Positions 47,431-59,045 of a stretch of 64,000 nt of DNA are shown here, piece by piece. Position 1 is the first letter of the stretch; every line of letters starts with the position of its first letter. A program made the translations under genes and the position numbers. Under the pieces are notes generated by a model. The model worked only from the letters and a program-made list of their open reading frames with translations. It did not search any database and was not told the DNA's origin. Where the stretch lies: contig NC_036450.1 of NCBI RefSeq assembly GCF_002775205.1, forward strand, positions 21,788,288 through 21,852,287, written 5' to 3'. Source of the DNA: Xiphophorus maculatus. Lineage: Eukaryota; Chordata; Actinopteri; Cyprinodontiformes; Poeciliidae.

Positions 47431-48777
47431 GTCTGTTTTTTTGGTTTTTTTTGTAGCGCATCCTCCGTTCTCAATGTTGTCAATGCAGACTTTCTTGGAT
47501 GCGGGCGTCGCATTGCGCTGTCGTCTCGTCCCTAACAGGAGGAGAGAGAGCTGCAGCAGATTGAGAGGGAGGTGCGCATGCAGGAGAGGGAGCCTACAAA
47601 ACTGCTGGCCACCTGCTCCCAGAGAGATCAGGCCCTGGAGGCCCCCAAGAGCCTGCTGACCCGCAACGCCCGCATCCTGGCTCTGCTCGGCCAGCTGCAG
47701 AGGATGAGGAGAGCACAGATCTTAGGGGGAGAGAGAGAGGGACACGGGTCGGTAGAAGCACAGGGTTTGAGTGTGTGCATGTTTTCACTGGAAGGTAATT
47801 GCTCAGGGAGACGCATGTAAATGAGGAACTTAAAAAGTCTTTTTTTTTTTTCTTAGTTAAAAAGCGAACCGAAGAAGTAATTTTTGCGAGAAAATGCGCA
47901 GCCTGTGCCAGCAGACAAGATGTCAGGCAAGGTTACTTGGAGATGTATGAGCTGTGTTTACATTACACAATGAATAGATCCAGAATTTCCATTTCTAAGT
48001 TGTATCTTCAGGTGCGAGAGTCGTGAACATGCAACCGATGTGTCAATACTGCTTAAGGGAATTGCTTCTCGATTTTAGAACAGACAAAAAACCCCGTTTT
48101 GCTTCTTTTATTTTCCATATTTCCTGGACGTGGACGGCTGACTACTGGTTATTTTGACAGCAGGATATCTGAAGATGCAGTGCCATGTACTGGGAAAGTG
48201 TCACTGTCAGGTAGCAAAATGTCTTTTGTACAAATCGTACTTAGCTGCTTGTTGCAACAAACTTCTTTTTTTTTTTTGCATCTCTGACTTATTAATTTGC
48301 ACTCTGCAGACCTGCGAATCCCCCTCATGTGGAAAGACTGAGTACTTCAAAAACAAAGGATGGCAGAGATGAGGGCAAAAAACCCCCAAAACTTCATCGC
48401 CATAGAGTGATCACGCACAAATGTAAGTTTCGTGCAGCTGGTAGCACTGTCGCCTTACTCTGGCTTCCTCCCACAGTTATAAAACATTAATGCATAAATT
48501 GAAATGTGTCCAGATTTGTCAGATTAAAAAAAAGGACCCACCTTTTTATTAAATTAGTTTTGTTGTTGTTGTTGTTCTGATGTAATATTTTCATTTTAGA
48601 TGTCACGTTTTCACATCAGTGGAAAAACGATCCTGTTTAATAAAAATAGTTGCATGTTTGTTTCGCTTTGTAATAGTTTTTAAAAATAATTCATTGAACT
48701 TGTCTAAATGTCTCAGGGACAAATTGTAGGTGACTAAAAAAGTGTCTCAAAACCCAGATTATTATTATTATTATTAT

Positions 48778-49152
48778 CCATCCATCCATCCGTCCATTTT
48801 CTAACACCCTTGTCCCCAGTGGGGTCAGGAGGTGCTGGTGTCTATCTCCAGCTACGTTCCGGGTGAGAGGCAGGTTCACCCTGGACAGGTCGCCAGTCTG
48901 GCGCAGGGCAACACAGAGACAGACAGGCACACACACACTCACACTCACTCACATCTAGGGAGAATTTAGAGAGACCAATTAACCTGACAGTCATGTTGTT
49001 GGACTGTGGGGGGAAGCCGGAGAACCCTGAGAGAACCCACGCATGCACAGGGAGAACATGCAAACTCTGTGCAGAAAGACCCCCGGCCGGGATTTGAACC
49101 CAGGACCTTCTTGCTGCAAGGCAACAGTGCTACCAACTGCGTCCCTGTGCAG
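48778..49152 (+). repeat. Common teleost SINE-like repeat (CCATCCATCCGTCCATTTTC type)
   Basis: It begins with a TCCA tetranucleotide run and TTTTCTAACACCCTTGTCCC, passes GACAGGTCGCCAGTCTGGCG and ACCAATTAACCTGACAGTCA, and ends CTACCAACTGCG...CTGTGCAG. I recall this very abundant fish repeat, with its AACCCAGGACCTTCTTGCTG core, though not its class. Its last AG is immediately followed, at 49153, by coding-like rhotekin sequence. Confidence 0.75.
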
Positions 49153-49473
49153 CCCAGCGACGAGGCGGGTCCGGGCTTCTCGCGCCGCGTCGAGATCTAC
49201 AGCTGCTGCGGGGCCGAGGATTTCCCTCCGGCGGCCCCGGCTCCCAGGAGAATGATCTTCCTGGGAGGCTCGTTCAGCAACTGTTGGGATGCCCGGAAAA
49301 AGATCCGGGCCGCCGCGTTTGAGTCTGTGTCCTGCGTCCTGCTCCGTCTGCCCGAGGCCTGAACATGTTTCACCTCTTTCTGCACTGTGGGCGCGGCCCT
49401 TGGAACACGTTTAATTATTATGATTTTATTTTTTAAAGAAACTCTGATTGTATGAATTTCTTTGCATTCATAG

Positions 49474-49740
49474 GGGCCCAAAGTATAACCTGTTGGCCCA
49501 GACAACACTGACTATTGAACATGTCAGAGAGGGTTTCAAGACGCATGATTTAACACTTTCAGCAACTGGTAATTTCCTGTTGTTTCCCTCTTATTGTATT
49601 TTTTTAAGTATGATTTAGGCTTTTTTTTTACAGAGGATAGTCCATTCTGGTTGCCTCGGTATGGAAACATGTGCTGCTGCTTAGTCGCCCAGCCTTTATG
49701 CATGACTCGGCCAGCAAAGAGGGGCCAATTTAAGATCAAG
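49474..49740 (+). pseudogene. Intact-looking rhotekin exons in damaged locus
   Basis: Exons 49474-49568 and 49634-49740 join in phase across a canonical GT-AG intron and stay open. They translate to PKYNLLAQTTLTIEHVREGF, KTHDLTLS, then EDSPFWLPRYGNMCCCLVAQ. Human rhotekin reads YHLLAHTTLTL, RTHDLTL and WLPLYGSVCCRLAAQPLCMT here. Conservation at this level shows the decay is recent, or that the other breaks are sequence errors. Confidence 0.8.
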
Positions 49741-49999
49741 GTGAATACATATTGTAACATTTCTTTTTGCCACCAATCACAACAACTCCCTTTGATTCCG
49801 ATTTACTTGCGTGTGTCTTTGTTTCTTTATTGCTCTCACTCAGCTTGAGGACGACGCAGGTCATTGGGGAAACTTCTACTGTGGCCTCGCAGGCCAAACT
49901 CTTCTCTGCTGTCTGCTGTGGAGAAGAGCTGGAGTCGGAGGACGAGCCTCTGCTTGTGATCCCCGTCACAAAGGTTTGGGTTTGAAATATGCAAAGTCA

Positions 50000-52900
50000 G
50001 AATGAGGTCAATGCAAAGATGCAGACATGTTGCTTCTTGGGTCGGTTGCAGTCGCAGGACAAACCCACTAGAGAGCACCAGTGAGTAAAAACACGGAACA
50101 AAGCTGTTTAGAGAGTTTCACGGTTTAAATCCGGGGTTATTTCTCCCCACTCTCGGTCAGATATCACACTAATCTATTCAGTTATTTAATAATGTAGTTT
50201 AATAAAGATGATTTGTCAAAGATCAGAGTATGGAATGAATTCAGTCAAATGCAGCTGCAGATGCACACTTAAAACAGCAAAAATGTTTCTATGTTGCAGC
50301 ATAGAAACATTTTTACACACTTATAAGATCACCTTATAAGTGTGTATAAGAATTCATGTTGTAGCCATCGATAAATGGATCATCTTCACAGTAATGTCAT
50401 TCCCCACTGAAATTCACACCTTTAGAGTATTTATTGCGTGTTGTGGTAAGAAGAAACATCATCTGGTGTCACAATTATTTTCCTATTTAACAACCATAAC
50501 TGAAGCATTCCTTTCAAATATACACTTTAATTTTTAAGTTATCTGCGACTTCCTGCTAGGCTGGTGATGTCAAGCAGATTGCCCAATTCTCTCACCGACT
50601 CTTAAATAAATAAGTAAACAAACGGAGAGAAAAACGGACGACACACTGAAGTAGATCAGAGGTTTGTTGAGCTGTGAGTCAGGAAGTGGCTGCGACAAAA
50701 TATCTGCATGTCAAGCCCTGCTTATGAAAAAAAATAAAATAAAATAGACGGCTGTGACAAACGGTGTTGGATGAGGAGCCGAGATTTTTCTTACCAAGCA
50801 GAGGGAGGTGAAATAAAAATCTCAGATCAGCCACAAGAGCTTTTATTGTGTTTTTTCTTTCTTTTTTTTGTGGGGGGAGGTGAGGAATTAGAATTTCTTA
50901 GACTTCTACACATTTTTACTGCGGGTGGCAACAAGTGTTGCCCTTCTCTGCTTTTGACAAGTTCAGGAAGTGAGGTTGAAACGGCTACTCTTCTGCAAGT
51001 CCATTTAAGTTAACATATTCATATTATTTACACAAAGTCCATGAACATGGAAGGATCCGCATGTCATTAAGGGGAAACAAAAATATTGAGAGATTGCTCT
51101 GTTTGCAATTATTTGGAATTATTTTTAGGCATTTTATTCTAACTCCAATTCATTCAAGTGCAGCAGGTGGTAAAGAGGTGCATCTGTGTAAAGAGGGAGC
51201 GTGTGGACGAAGGAGGTCGATGCCCTTTATATCGAAATGTGTGTATATATGAGGCAACTTCTTTAATTTAGGCAAAATGGACCCAAAAAAAAGAGATTTT
51301 GTTTTTACTTTGAGTCAGTTAAAAGACCAAAAGTCTCGTTTGAAATTGCTCTGATGTAGGAACATGATCACCATCCAACGTTTTGTCGCATACAGTCCAC
51401 AGGGCGGCAAGAAACGTGTTGGGAATAGAAGCAAAGTAAGTGCAGAACGTTTGACGAGAAGCGTGACGTTAGCCGTGAACTCGTCACCCTACACTGTGCC
51501 GAACCGGCTGTGGCGCAGCAGAGGGAAACGGGGAGGCAGCGGCCTGTCGACGAGGAGAATAGTCAGAGTAGCTCTTTGTGTTCATTCAGATTATCTGTCA
51601 TGCCATTCTGTCGCCGACATAATAGCAAATATGTGAATGACATGTTTTTCACAGGATACATAGTGTTGCTTTCAAGAGATGAACATAAGTGTGGTGTGAA
51701 AACGTTTTTCATTTAGTTGCCTGATCGTTTTGTAAAGTAATATTTGTCCAATAGTCGTGCACAAACATATTTTTAGAAAATATGAAAGTTAAACCCCCCC
51801 TTTTACTTTCTTTAAACATTCATGGCTGAGGTCTATTAGCGTCTTGGGTTAATTGTGAGCGGTGTAGTTGATTATTAAAAATGAATCTCAAGCTCAAAAA
51901 TAGGACTTGACTAATTGCACCCAGTGACATGTTCATCAAAACGCTGATCTACACAGGAACTGAGCCGTCTGTTTTTTTTATTTTGTTTTTTTTTAGCTGC
52001 TTTCATTTATTTATTTTTTAAAAAACATTTTTGATTTGTAAAGAAATGAAGTTGTTTACCTCAAACTACTCACCTGTTGCACAGTTGAGAAAAACCAGCC
52101 TGAGCTGCAGTCTACTGATTTATAGCTCATCAGCTTGCGGCGTGTCATTTGAAGCTCTGCAGTTTTTCCTCAGGCACTTCTGCAGGGTGTTTGTGACAGT
52201 ATAAACTTGACAGTATAACTTGTACTATTAGTATGACGGAATAACTTCTAAATTAGCCACAGCGTGTTATAGGGACACCTATTTAAGTGACTAAATTTAT
52301 CAATATTGCACCTGGATGATCACGCAGTGCAAACAATTTTTCACAAGACGAAAGGATGCAGAGCGGATCATTCACCATTCCTCTGTAGGTGATCTAGAGA
52401 GATTGTACAGTCACCATTCCTCCTTTAAACCCACAGTAGATTTTAGTTTCTGATAAATTATTCCTATAATGATTTGCCATATGCTTTGGATCATGATGTG
52501 GTTAAAGCCCCAATGATAACCCAATATTGGCTCACTAGCGGAGTTAAGATTTTCAATTACGATAGTGCGGCGCTTCAGTTTCGTGGATTTTTATTGTGTC
52601 GAAACACAAATATAGGTTTCCCAATGTGTTGCAATTTCGCATGCAGAGTTGATCTTGATGAAACGTGAGCCATGTTTCCTCTAACTTTGATCGCTGACTT
52701 TTCAGACGCAAAACAGTATTTATTTCAGATGTGCATATGTAACCACTGGGTTAAGCCAAATTTACCAAACATCCTGGAGACCTTCCTGAGAAATACCTCG
52801 AGTTTGGACAGCATGTCTGACTGTTGTTGCCTGCGGGATGACGAGGAAAGGGGGGTGGGGAGAGAAAATAATCTCATGATTAATCTGTACGGTTTAGGAT

Positions 52901-54050
52901 AAGGCATTAACCAGTGACGTCAAAAAGGACCAGTTTAACCAAGAAACCTGCAGACAGACATGTGTTAAAAGAAAAAAAAAAGTCCACCTGACTCTTTTCT
53001 TACATAATGACAATTTATCAGATGTTCCTTGTGATACCTTTGTTTCCTCCTTTGCAGATGGATCTCTTTTTACATTTATTTTTGGTAAATGCCAGCTACC
53101 ACATACCAGTGCATCAGTATAAAACAATTATGAGGAACTGAGAGTGAAGAGGAAATGTTCTTTTAATACGGTTCATTAACTTTTTGCTTATGGAACAACC
53201 ACATGTATGAGGATGGGAGGTTTTGTTTTTCTTGACGTTATTTGTACATTTTATCAATGCAATGCATTCCAATGTGCAATCATATTCAATAATCATGATG
53301 ATTTTCTGCTGGGGGCTGACACAAACATGATATTTAAGATTAAAATATTACACCAGAACAATAAATAAAAAAATTTAAATACCTGCTTAAAGGTCATTTT
53401 CAAATTTAACTTTTAATCTGATCAGCGGGTGGCATATCCTGATTCCTGTAAGTTTCTCACTCTTGATTCTTGAGCGTTGGATAGAAAATAAACCTTTTAT
53501 GCACCGATTGCTGTCGTGCTGAATGCGAGGCCACTCATTCAACACGGGCAATCGGATCCCTCCTCATCAATCACAGACTGGCATAACCTGCTTGCTAAGC
53601 GGAAAAGCCATTGTTAAACAGGAGGGGGGGAAATAAAAGCTGTGTTTTGGCTCGTATTGTGTTTTGCGTCTACTTCTGATTCCATGTCAAATCTCTTTGA
53701 CGTGTGTTTTTTTCAGTGTTTCGTTTTTCCATCATCGTTGTCACGTTAGATTTAACTGCGAATGTTGGAAAAAAGAAAATCCCAATGCAAAAAGGATGTT
53801 TTCTCTTAGCGCTTGAACATTAAACACCTTCCTGACGACGGATCTTGATAATGTTACACTTGAGATGAAGTTCAGACGAGCTAAGTACGTTTATCATTGC
53901 AATATTCAAAAGCCACGTGTACTCTTCCACCAAGCCGGTTCTTCCAACGTGGTAAAATGTGACCCGGCTCAGGAAACCAAAAGAAATGCCTATCGATCTT
54001 GTCCTGTCTCATGAGATGAAGAGGAAGTTCACTAGAATTTCCATCCCTGG
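50000..54050. other. Long intron-like region of rhotekin-like locus, no gene seen
   Basis: It lies between the PH-start exon and later debris. I found no exon matching the missing mid-PH segment with confidence. A GC-rich patch at 51400-51600 is open in parts but not recognisable. Two adjacent hairpins occur at 50279-50346. Confidence 0.5.
50279..50346. other. Pair of adjacent perfect hairpins
   Basis: Arms AAAAATGTTTCTATG (50279-50293) and its complement (50300-50314) enclose TTGCAG. The next stem, TACACACTTATAAG (50314-50327) with its complement (50333-50346), encloses ATCAC. The two stems share one base. Confidence 0.85.
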
Positions 54051-54059
54051 TAAAGGATG

Positions 54060-54300
54060 CACCTGCAGTCCAAAGTGTTTATTTGTTACCTGAACTTTCC
54101 CCAATTCTTTCACAAAAAAGTCAAACTCGCATGTGGAGGAAGGTGCTCTGGTCAGGACAGACCAAATTCAACCAAAACTGGCCTAAAAATAATAATGATT
54201 AAAAAAAACAAGCACTGGGTAGAACATTGGTGCTGGCAGCGTCATGGTAACAGACTGGGGCCGACGCCCTTAAATAAAATCTATTTCAACACATTGAAGA
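54060..54300 (+). mobile_element. Tc1-like transposase relic
   Basis: The plus strand reads ATGTGGAGGAAGGTGCTCTG, matching MWRKVLWSDETK of Tc1 transposases (here MWRKVLWSGQTK in shifted frames). Later GGTGCTGGCAGCGTCATGGT matches the GAGSIMV region. It is broken by frameshifts. Confidence 0.65.
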
Positions 54301-54452
54301 GAAGTCCCTCAAACAGTAAACAGTCTACCTGTATGTGATTTAATCATAAATACAGCTGGTCTGTGAAGGGATTTATCAGAGAACCTTTGCCCTGAGCCTT
54401 AGCTGACCAGAATTTAGACTAGTCTAAATTTGGATATATATACCAAAATGTG

Positions 54453-54559
54453 TACCGTATTTCCCGCACTATAAGGCGCACCTAAAACCCTTCAATTTTC
54501 TCAAAAGCCGACAGTGCGCCTTATAATGCGGTGCGCCTTATAGTGCGGAAAATACGGTA
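54453..54559. mobile_element. Short palindromic MITE (TACCGTATTTTCCGCACTAT)
   Basis: A 107-bp element with nearly perfect inverted termini of about 30 bp: TACCGTATTTCCCGCACTAT at the left, and TACCGTATTTTCCGCACTAT in reverse complement at the right. The left copy differs by one C. It is a common fish MITE as I recall. Confidence 0.9.
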
Positions 54560-55009
54560 CATATATATATATACTATGTTATTATATTAATGTAGATGTT
54601 CTTGCAGAAAATTTCTGAGAAATCTAAATTAAATATCAAGCTTACACCATTTCTGTATTTTGTTTACATACCAAGGTGTGTCTGTCTGAAAGCGATACTG
54701 TCCACAGGCTACAGATTAGCATTAGCATGCGGCCTACGCAGACCTGCCAAGCTGGAACAAGGCCCTCCAGCAACATGTCTACAACCCGAGTAAGGAAATT
54801 ATCTGAAGAATAAGTCTTGTTTATTTTAAGCTCTTACCTGCTATGAAAACTGCTCGGGCTATTATTAGCAAAGTGAAAGCAGGTCGTTGGTTTCAAACCG
54901 ATGCAGCGCAGGGCGTTGTCGTCGCTTGCGGGAACTGAGCAGAGGGGAATTTGGAGCGAACCGACCAGCTTTGCGGAATTCACAGGTACCGAAGCAAACG
55001 TGAACCGCA

Positions 55010-56330
55010 ACGTTTTACTCGGTAGTTTATTTATTTATTTTAGTTTTGTCTCATTTCAAGTGACTAATAAGCAACTTTTCAGCCAGATATTAAAGGAGGT
55101 GGGTTTTAGTAAGTCATTTCTCAGTATTGATAAAGTATTAGATCCACTGGCAGGTTATTTCACTTATGGGGGAAAATGTTTTATTAGAAGTGAAATAATC
55201 TCAGTTCATTTTCTTATCTATCTTATCAGTAATAAAGAATTACCGACCCAAAACAAGCTCTCATTTCTTGCTGAAAAATTACTTTTCAACTAGTTCAGTC
55301 TTATTTTGTACGGAGTCCTCCAGGGGTCATGGGGGATTTTTTTTTTCATTTGCGTTCCCTCGCAATAATCTACTGATCAGTTATGCGGCATAATTGAATA
55401 TTGTAAGTCCTTCTTACGGTGGCCGCCGTTCTTCCTGCTTTAATATAAGGTTATGTGAGGATTTTCCATGTATGCTAATATCTCCTTGTGAAATATCTGA
55501 CATTTTCTATGTCCTCCTCTGACAGGAGCACGCGACTTTGACACCTGGGTGGTGGGTGTGTCGATGTGGGCGTGACGTCATCAGGTATGAACGGGAAGGA
55601 TACTGGTCTGCTGGCTTTGTGTGTGTGAGGAAGCGGGTGAGCGGGGCGGTCAGTCCTTGCAAAGTTTGGAGCCTGATGATCAAATAATGGAATAAATCGA
55701 TAATTGTGACAGAACAAAGAAAGAAGAGGTTTGTAGTTGATTGATACAGGGACAGATGAGGTTAAACCAGTGCGGCTCTTTACCATCATCAGTTTGTCGT
55801 GTTTTTAATAATAAAACTTGTTTGTTATTATTAAGTCTGTGGTGCAAAACACTGATTGAAAATCGATGTATTTACTGCATGTTTATGTCTGTTAAGGCTG
55901 AGATGGAGCTGAACATGAAAACGGCCCTTTAGACAACCAGCACAACAGAGACACAATCAAAACTGTCAGACGACTTATTGCACCGCAGTAATAACTCAGA
56001 AATAGTCCAAATTGGGATGTATTTTTATTTCTTTCCTACTTACGGAAAGCTTCTGTTTATATCACAGGTTTGTGGTGCCTTTCTATACTAAAGAAAAAGA
56101 TGGGAAAATCCTCACATAATCTTATATTAAAGCAGAAAGTATGGCGGCCACCGTAAAAAAGGCTTAGAGTGTTCAATTACGCCGCATGAACTGATCAGTA
56201 CAGTATTGCGAGGGAACACAAAATACATTTTTTTCAACATGTCCTCTTGAGGGGCTCCATAATTTTAAGTTTACCAAGACTTTTGCACAAAAGAACTACT
56301 AAAAATACTTGATAAGATTTTGTGTTTCGG
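55010..56330. mobile_element. MITE split by a nested TIR element
   Basis: Its left part, 55010-55308, ends GCTGAAAAATTACTTTTC and GTTCAGTCTTATTTT. The right part, 56262-56330, resumes TTTTAAGTTTACCAAGAC, ACTAAAAATACTTGATAAG and TTTTGTGTTTC. The two parts rejoin to the 3' half of the palindromic MITE family at 16216-16620. Between them lies the element at 55309-56261. Confidence 0.65.
55309..56261. mobile_element. Non-autonomous DNA element with long inverted termini
   Basis: About 953 bp. The left end, TACGGAGTCCTCCAGGGGTC through GCGTTCCCTCGCAATA and on to AGGATTTTCCATG (55472), matches in reverse complement the right end from ATGGGAAAATCCTCAC (56100) to CAAGAGGACATGTTG and GGGGCTCCATA. The inverted repeats are about 160 bp long and interrupted by small differences. 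No transposase is encoded inside. Confidence 0.75.
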
Positions 56331-56429
56331 CTGCATGGTGCATAGTTTTCAAAAGGTTTTACGAAGAAAAGCCTGATTGGTGTTTGTTTACTTCTACAGA
56401 GTCGATACTTTGTAGAACCACCTAACACT

Positions 56430-56960
56430 TTTGCACATCTAGAGTCTTCTAGAGTTTTCTCACATGAAGCAGATCACTGTTTGGACTTTTGCTAGGCCAC
56501 TAACACCTTAAAACCAGTTCATTTCTCATCTGGCATCATCCTGCCAGAAGGTAAACAATTGCCCCAGTGTTAAATCTTTTAAAGTTTCTGTCTTTCTACC
56601 CTCCCAACTCGACAATGCGCCGCCGTTTTCAGGGGGATGTAAAGTGTTGGCAGGTTCACTTTTAACGCTCGTTGTACAAAATCTAGAAACCTACCATATT
56701 GTTTCCTTTATTGCAATGTTTTTGATTTTTCTTTGCCATTAGTAGTGATGATTAAACGTCTCCTTTATGTCAGGAGGGTTTTACTGTTTTCTGCGTTGTT
56801 GGTTCAATGAAAGCATCAAAAGCCAACAAATTTGCAATTGGTCACAGTGTGACTGGAGTCCTAAAGAAAAGTATTTCCAATGGGAATGATCCTCCAGGGC
56901 AGCATTTGTTTGTGGGACTGTTATTGCTGTGACGCAGTCTGAGCCGTAGAGTTACCTTAA
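56430..56960 (-). mobile_element. Tc1-like element relic
   Basis: Fragments ACTTTTGCTAGGCCACTAAC, CATCCTGCCAGAAGG and TTTTCAGGGGGATGTAAAGTG occur in the order of a fish Tc1-like repeat. They are heavily diverged, and no transposase frame is intact. Confidence 0.5.
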
Positions 56961-58012
56961 AAATAAATTTTAAAAAAGGCGTAACAAATAGTTATTATCA
57001 CTTTTGTCATTATTACAACAGCACCGCAAAATATTGTGCTAAAACCTTGAGTTCATATCTTCCACACCTAGAAACTGGACACTTTTCTTTTCACGTGCCA
57101 ATTATGCTGTTGCCTTCATTATTTAGGGCAGGTCTAAATAATTAGGATGTTGCTGAAATGGCAAAACAAAAGACTTTGATGCATTTTTATCAACCAAAAA
57201 AGGTCTTTACTCTTAACAAAGTGGCTGAAAATGCTTCTGATTGGTTTTCCTGACTATAGCAGACTACTACTGCATTCCTCTTGCAGAACATTAGACTTAG
57301 ACTTTTGTTAGTTGACATAAAATAAGCTGCTTTGTGGTCAGCACAAATTTGCTGAAGCCTCAAAAAAAAGAAAAAACAATTGCTGTTGGTAACCTGTCAC
57401 TACAATGAATGATGAAAATGTAAAGACGGAACAACTGAAAAAATCACACGTGTGTGTAATGGTGTGTGTGCGTTTTCACCCTCTGGGCCTCCTGACTGAC
57501 ATGTGGTACAGCAGGTATAACGAAAACCTGAACTTGACTAGACGTCATGATAGCATAATTACGAAAATCTGTTAATGAATACTTCTTTGTTCGTATTGCG
57601 GCGTGTGTAATTGCCGACTTGGGCTGTTTCAGGTCAGAGGAAACGGTGTTGCGACGAGGTGATGGCGATTGAGGCGCCGCGGTCCAGGAAACCCAAAACG
57701 GCCAAGCAGGGATCTCTGTTTCATGAAACGGGTAACGTCTCTAAACACACAGCGGCGCCGTTGCATTCAAGCATTTCTGGGATGACACACCACGTCTCTG
57801 ATTTCAGGGGTTTTTCTTGGAGGTGTTTTTTTTTTCCTCCTCTTTCAAAACGATTAGTTAACACATTCTTTTTCAATTCAGTTAATTTCCTCTTGCTTTG
57901 TCCTTTTGTTTGAGACGTCCCTCTGAACCGATGCCAGTGCAGAAAACGAGACTTGAAAAGATGCCATGAAAGGGATCCTTGATTTAAATTGACAGCAATG
58001 CAGCGTTTTGTT

Positions 58013-58078
58013 TTCTGTGTGTGTGTGTGTGTGTGTGGGGGGGGGGGGGGGTGTGGGTGTGTGTGTGTGTGTGTGTAT
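58013..58078. repeat. TG/G-run microsatellite
   Basis: A TG repeat is followed by about 15 consecutive G and then further TG. The G run is a plausible quadruplex and a likely error-prone site. Confidence 0.85.
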
Positions 58079-58469
58079 TTTACGGCTGTGCGGTTGTTTA
58101 CGTTACTGTTATGGAGACGAGCTGAAACGGCAGTCGCTGCCATCGCCCTCAGTTTGAAGTGTTGGCAGACAAACGTCTCATCTGACAAAGAAAATATCAA
58201 CATTTACAGAGCATTTCAAAACTGTTCTTACCTCTAGAAGTTAACTCTTGTGCTACAGCCACATATGTCAATATATTTTCTATATTTTTAATGTATGGTT
58301 TTAAAGATTTTATTTGTGTGTGTGTGGTACAAAGTTTCTGTCTGCCCCTTTTACTGATATCCTAAATGAGACTTTGCTTTACCATTTTCCTTCAGACATG
58401 AATTAAATTAAATTAAAATAACTCCAACTCTGTCTGAAGTAATCTCAGCATAAATGCAGCAGTTCTGAG

Positions 58470-58770
58470 AGAACTGAGCTCAGTGATGGCCGCTCCAAGA
58501 CATTGACTTTGTTGTGGATAAGACACTTTGCAATTATTGTGGTGATGTGATACGGGGCATCCACAATATAAGCCTTACTTGTGCTCAAGCTTTAACTTCC
58601 TGACTGATGTTGCTTCTATATTTCCACATAACGTTTTTCCGCACTATGCCGATTTAATTCTTGAAGTACACCAGTCCCTCCTTCACCAAAACACGATGCT
58701 GCCACCCCGATGCTTCAGGTTCCCAGGCTTTTCATATTTTATTTAAATTATAACTATGCTAATGAAGGCC
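58470..58770 (-). mobile_element. Tc1-like element relic
   Basis: CAAGCTTTAACTTCCTGACTG, TCCACATAACGTTTTT, CCAGTCCCTCC and ACACGATGCTGCCACCC are in the order of another Tc1-like fish repeat family, with the transposase side on the minus strand. It is degenerate. Confidence 0.65.
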
Positions 58771-59045
58771 AAACAATTCATAGTTACAGTACAGAAAACG
58801 AGACCTGAAAAGATGCCATGAAAGGCATCCTCGATTTAAATCGACATATCTGTCGTTCTTCTCTCCGTGGCCTTTCAGCCCATGTAGGCACAGGATTTTG
58901 GTCTTTTACGTGTACTTGACGTGGGGGTGATGCGTACAGTTTTGTGCGAAAGTACATGCATTCCTGGTAAGCAGACCCCGACTATTTCCTGAATCATGTG
59001 AAAGCTGAACACCCACATTGTGTTTTTGCAGTGTATGCCGGTATG

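Larger units (their letters stand above)
47539..57731 (+). pseudogene. Rhotekin-like gene, disrupted (pseudogene or assembly-damaged)
   Basis: Rhotekins bind GTP-Rho through an N-terminal HR1 coil and carry C2-like and PH domains. Recognisable exons in order: 47539-47747 (HR1: CSQRDQALEAPKSLL, as in human CSQREQALEATKSLL), 48161-48210 (DAVPCTGKVSLS), 48310-48360 (DLRIPLMWKD then TEYFKNKG in a shifted frame), about 49153-49360 (DEAGPGFSRRVEIYSCC), 49474-49568 (KYNLLAQTTLTIEHVREGF), 49634-49740 (FWLPRYGNMCC and VAQPLCMT), 49844-49973 (PH start, frameshift inside, ending EDEPLLVIPVTK) and 57633-57731 (CCDEVMAIE to AKQGSLFHE). Defects: frameshifts at about 48338 and 49916, no donor after TEYFKNKG, no exon found for the LHRW...QSNVLF segment or for the mid-PH segment before CCDE, and a repeat abutting one exon. 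The last coding exon is absent or beyond the window. The mix of RTKN-like and RTKN2-like residues leaves the paralogue open. Confidence 0.75.

Noticed and set aside
51364-51640. Candidate for the missing mid-PH rhotekin exon (VTLAVNSSPYTVPNRLW)
   Set aside because: Only a vague resemblance to the segment preceding the CCDE exon, with no supportive splice sites in phase. I could not assign it.
57721-58203. Minus-strand open frame with THTHPH repeats
   Set aside because: It is produced by the TG/G microsatellite at 58.01-58.08 kb and antisense to the rhotekin exon; not a coding signal.
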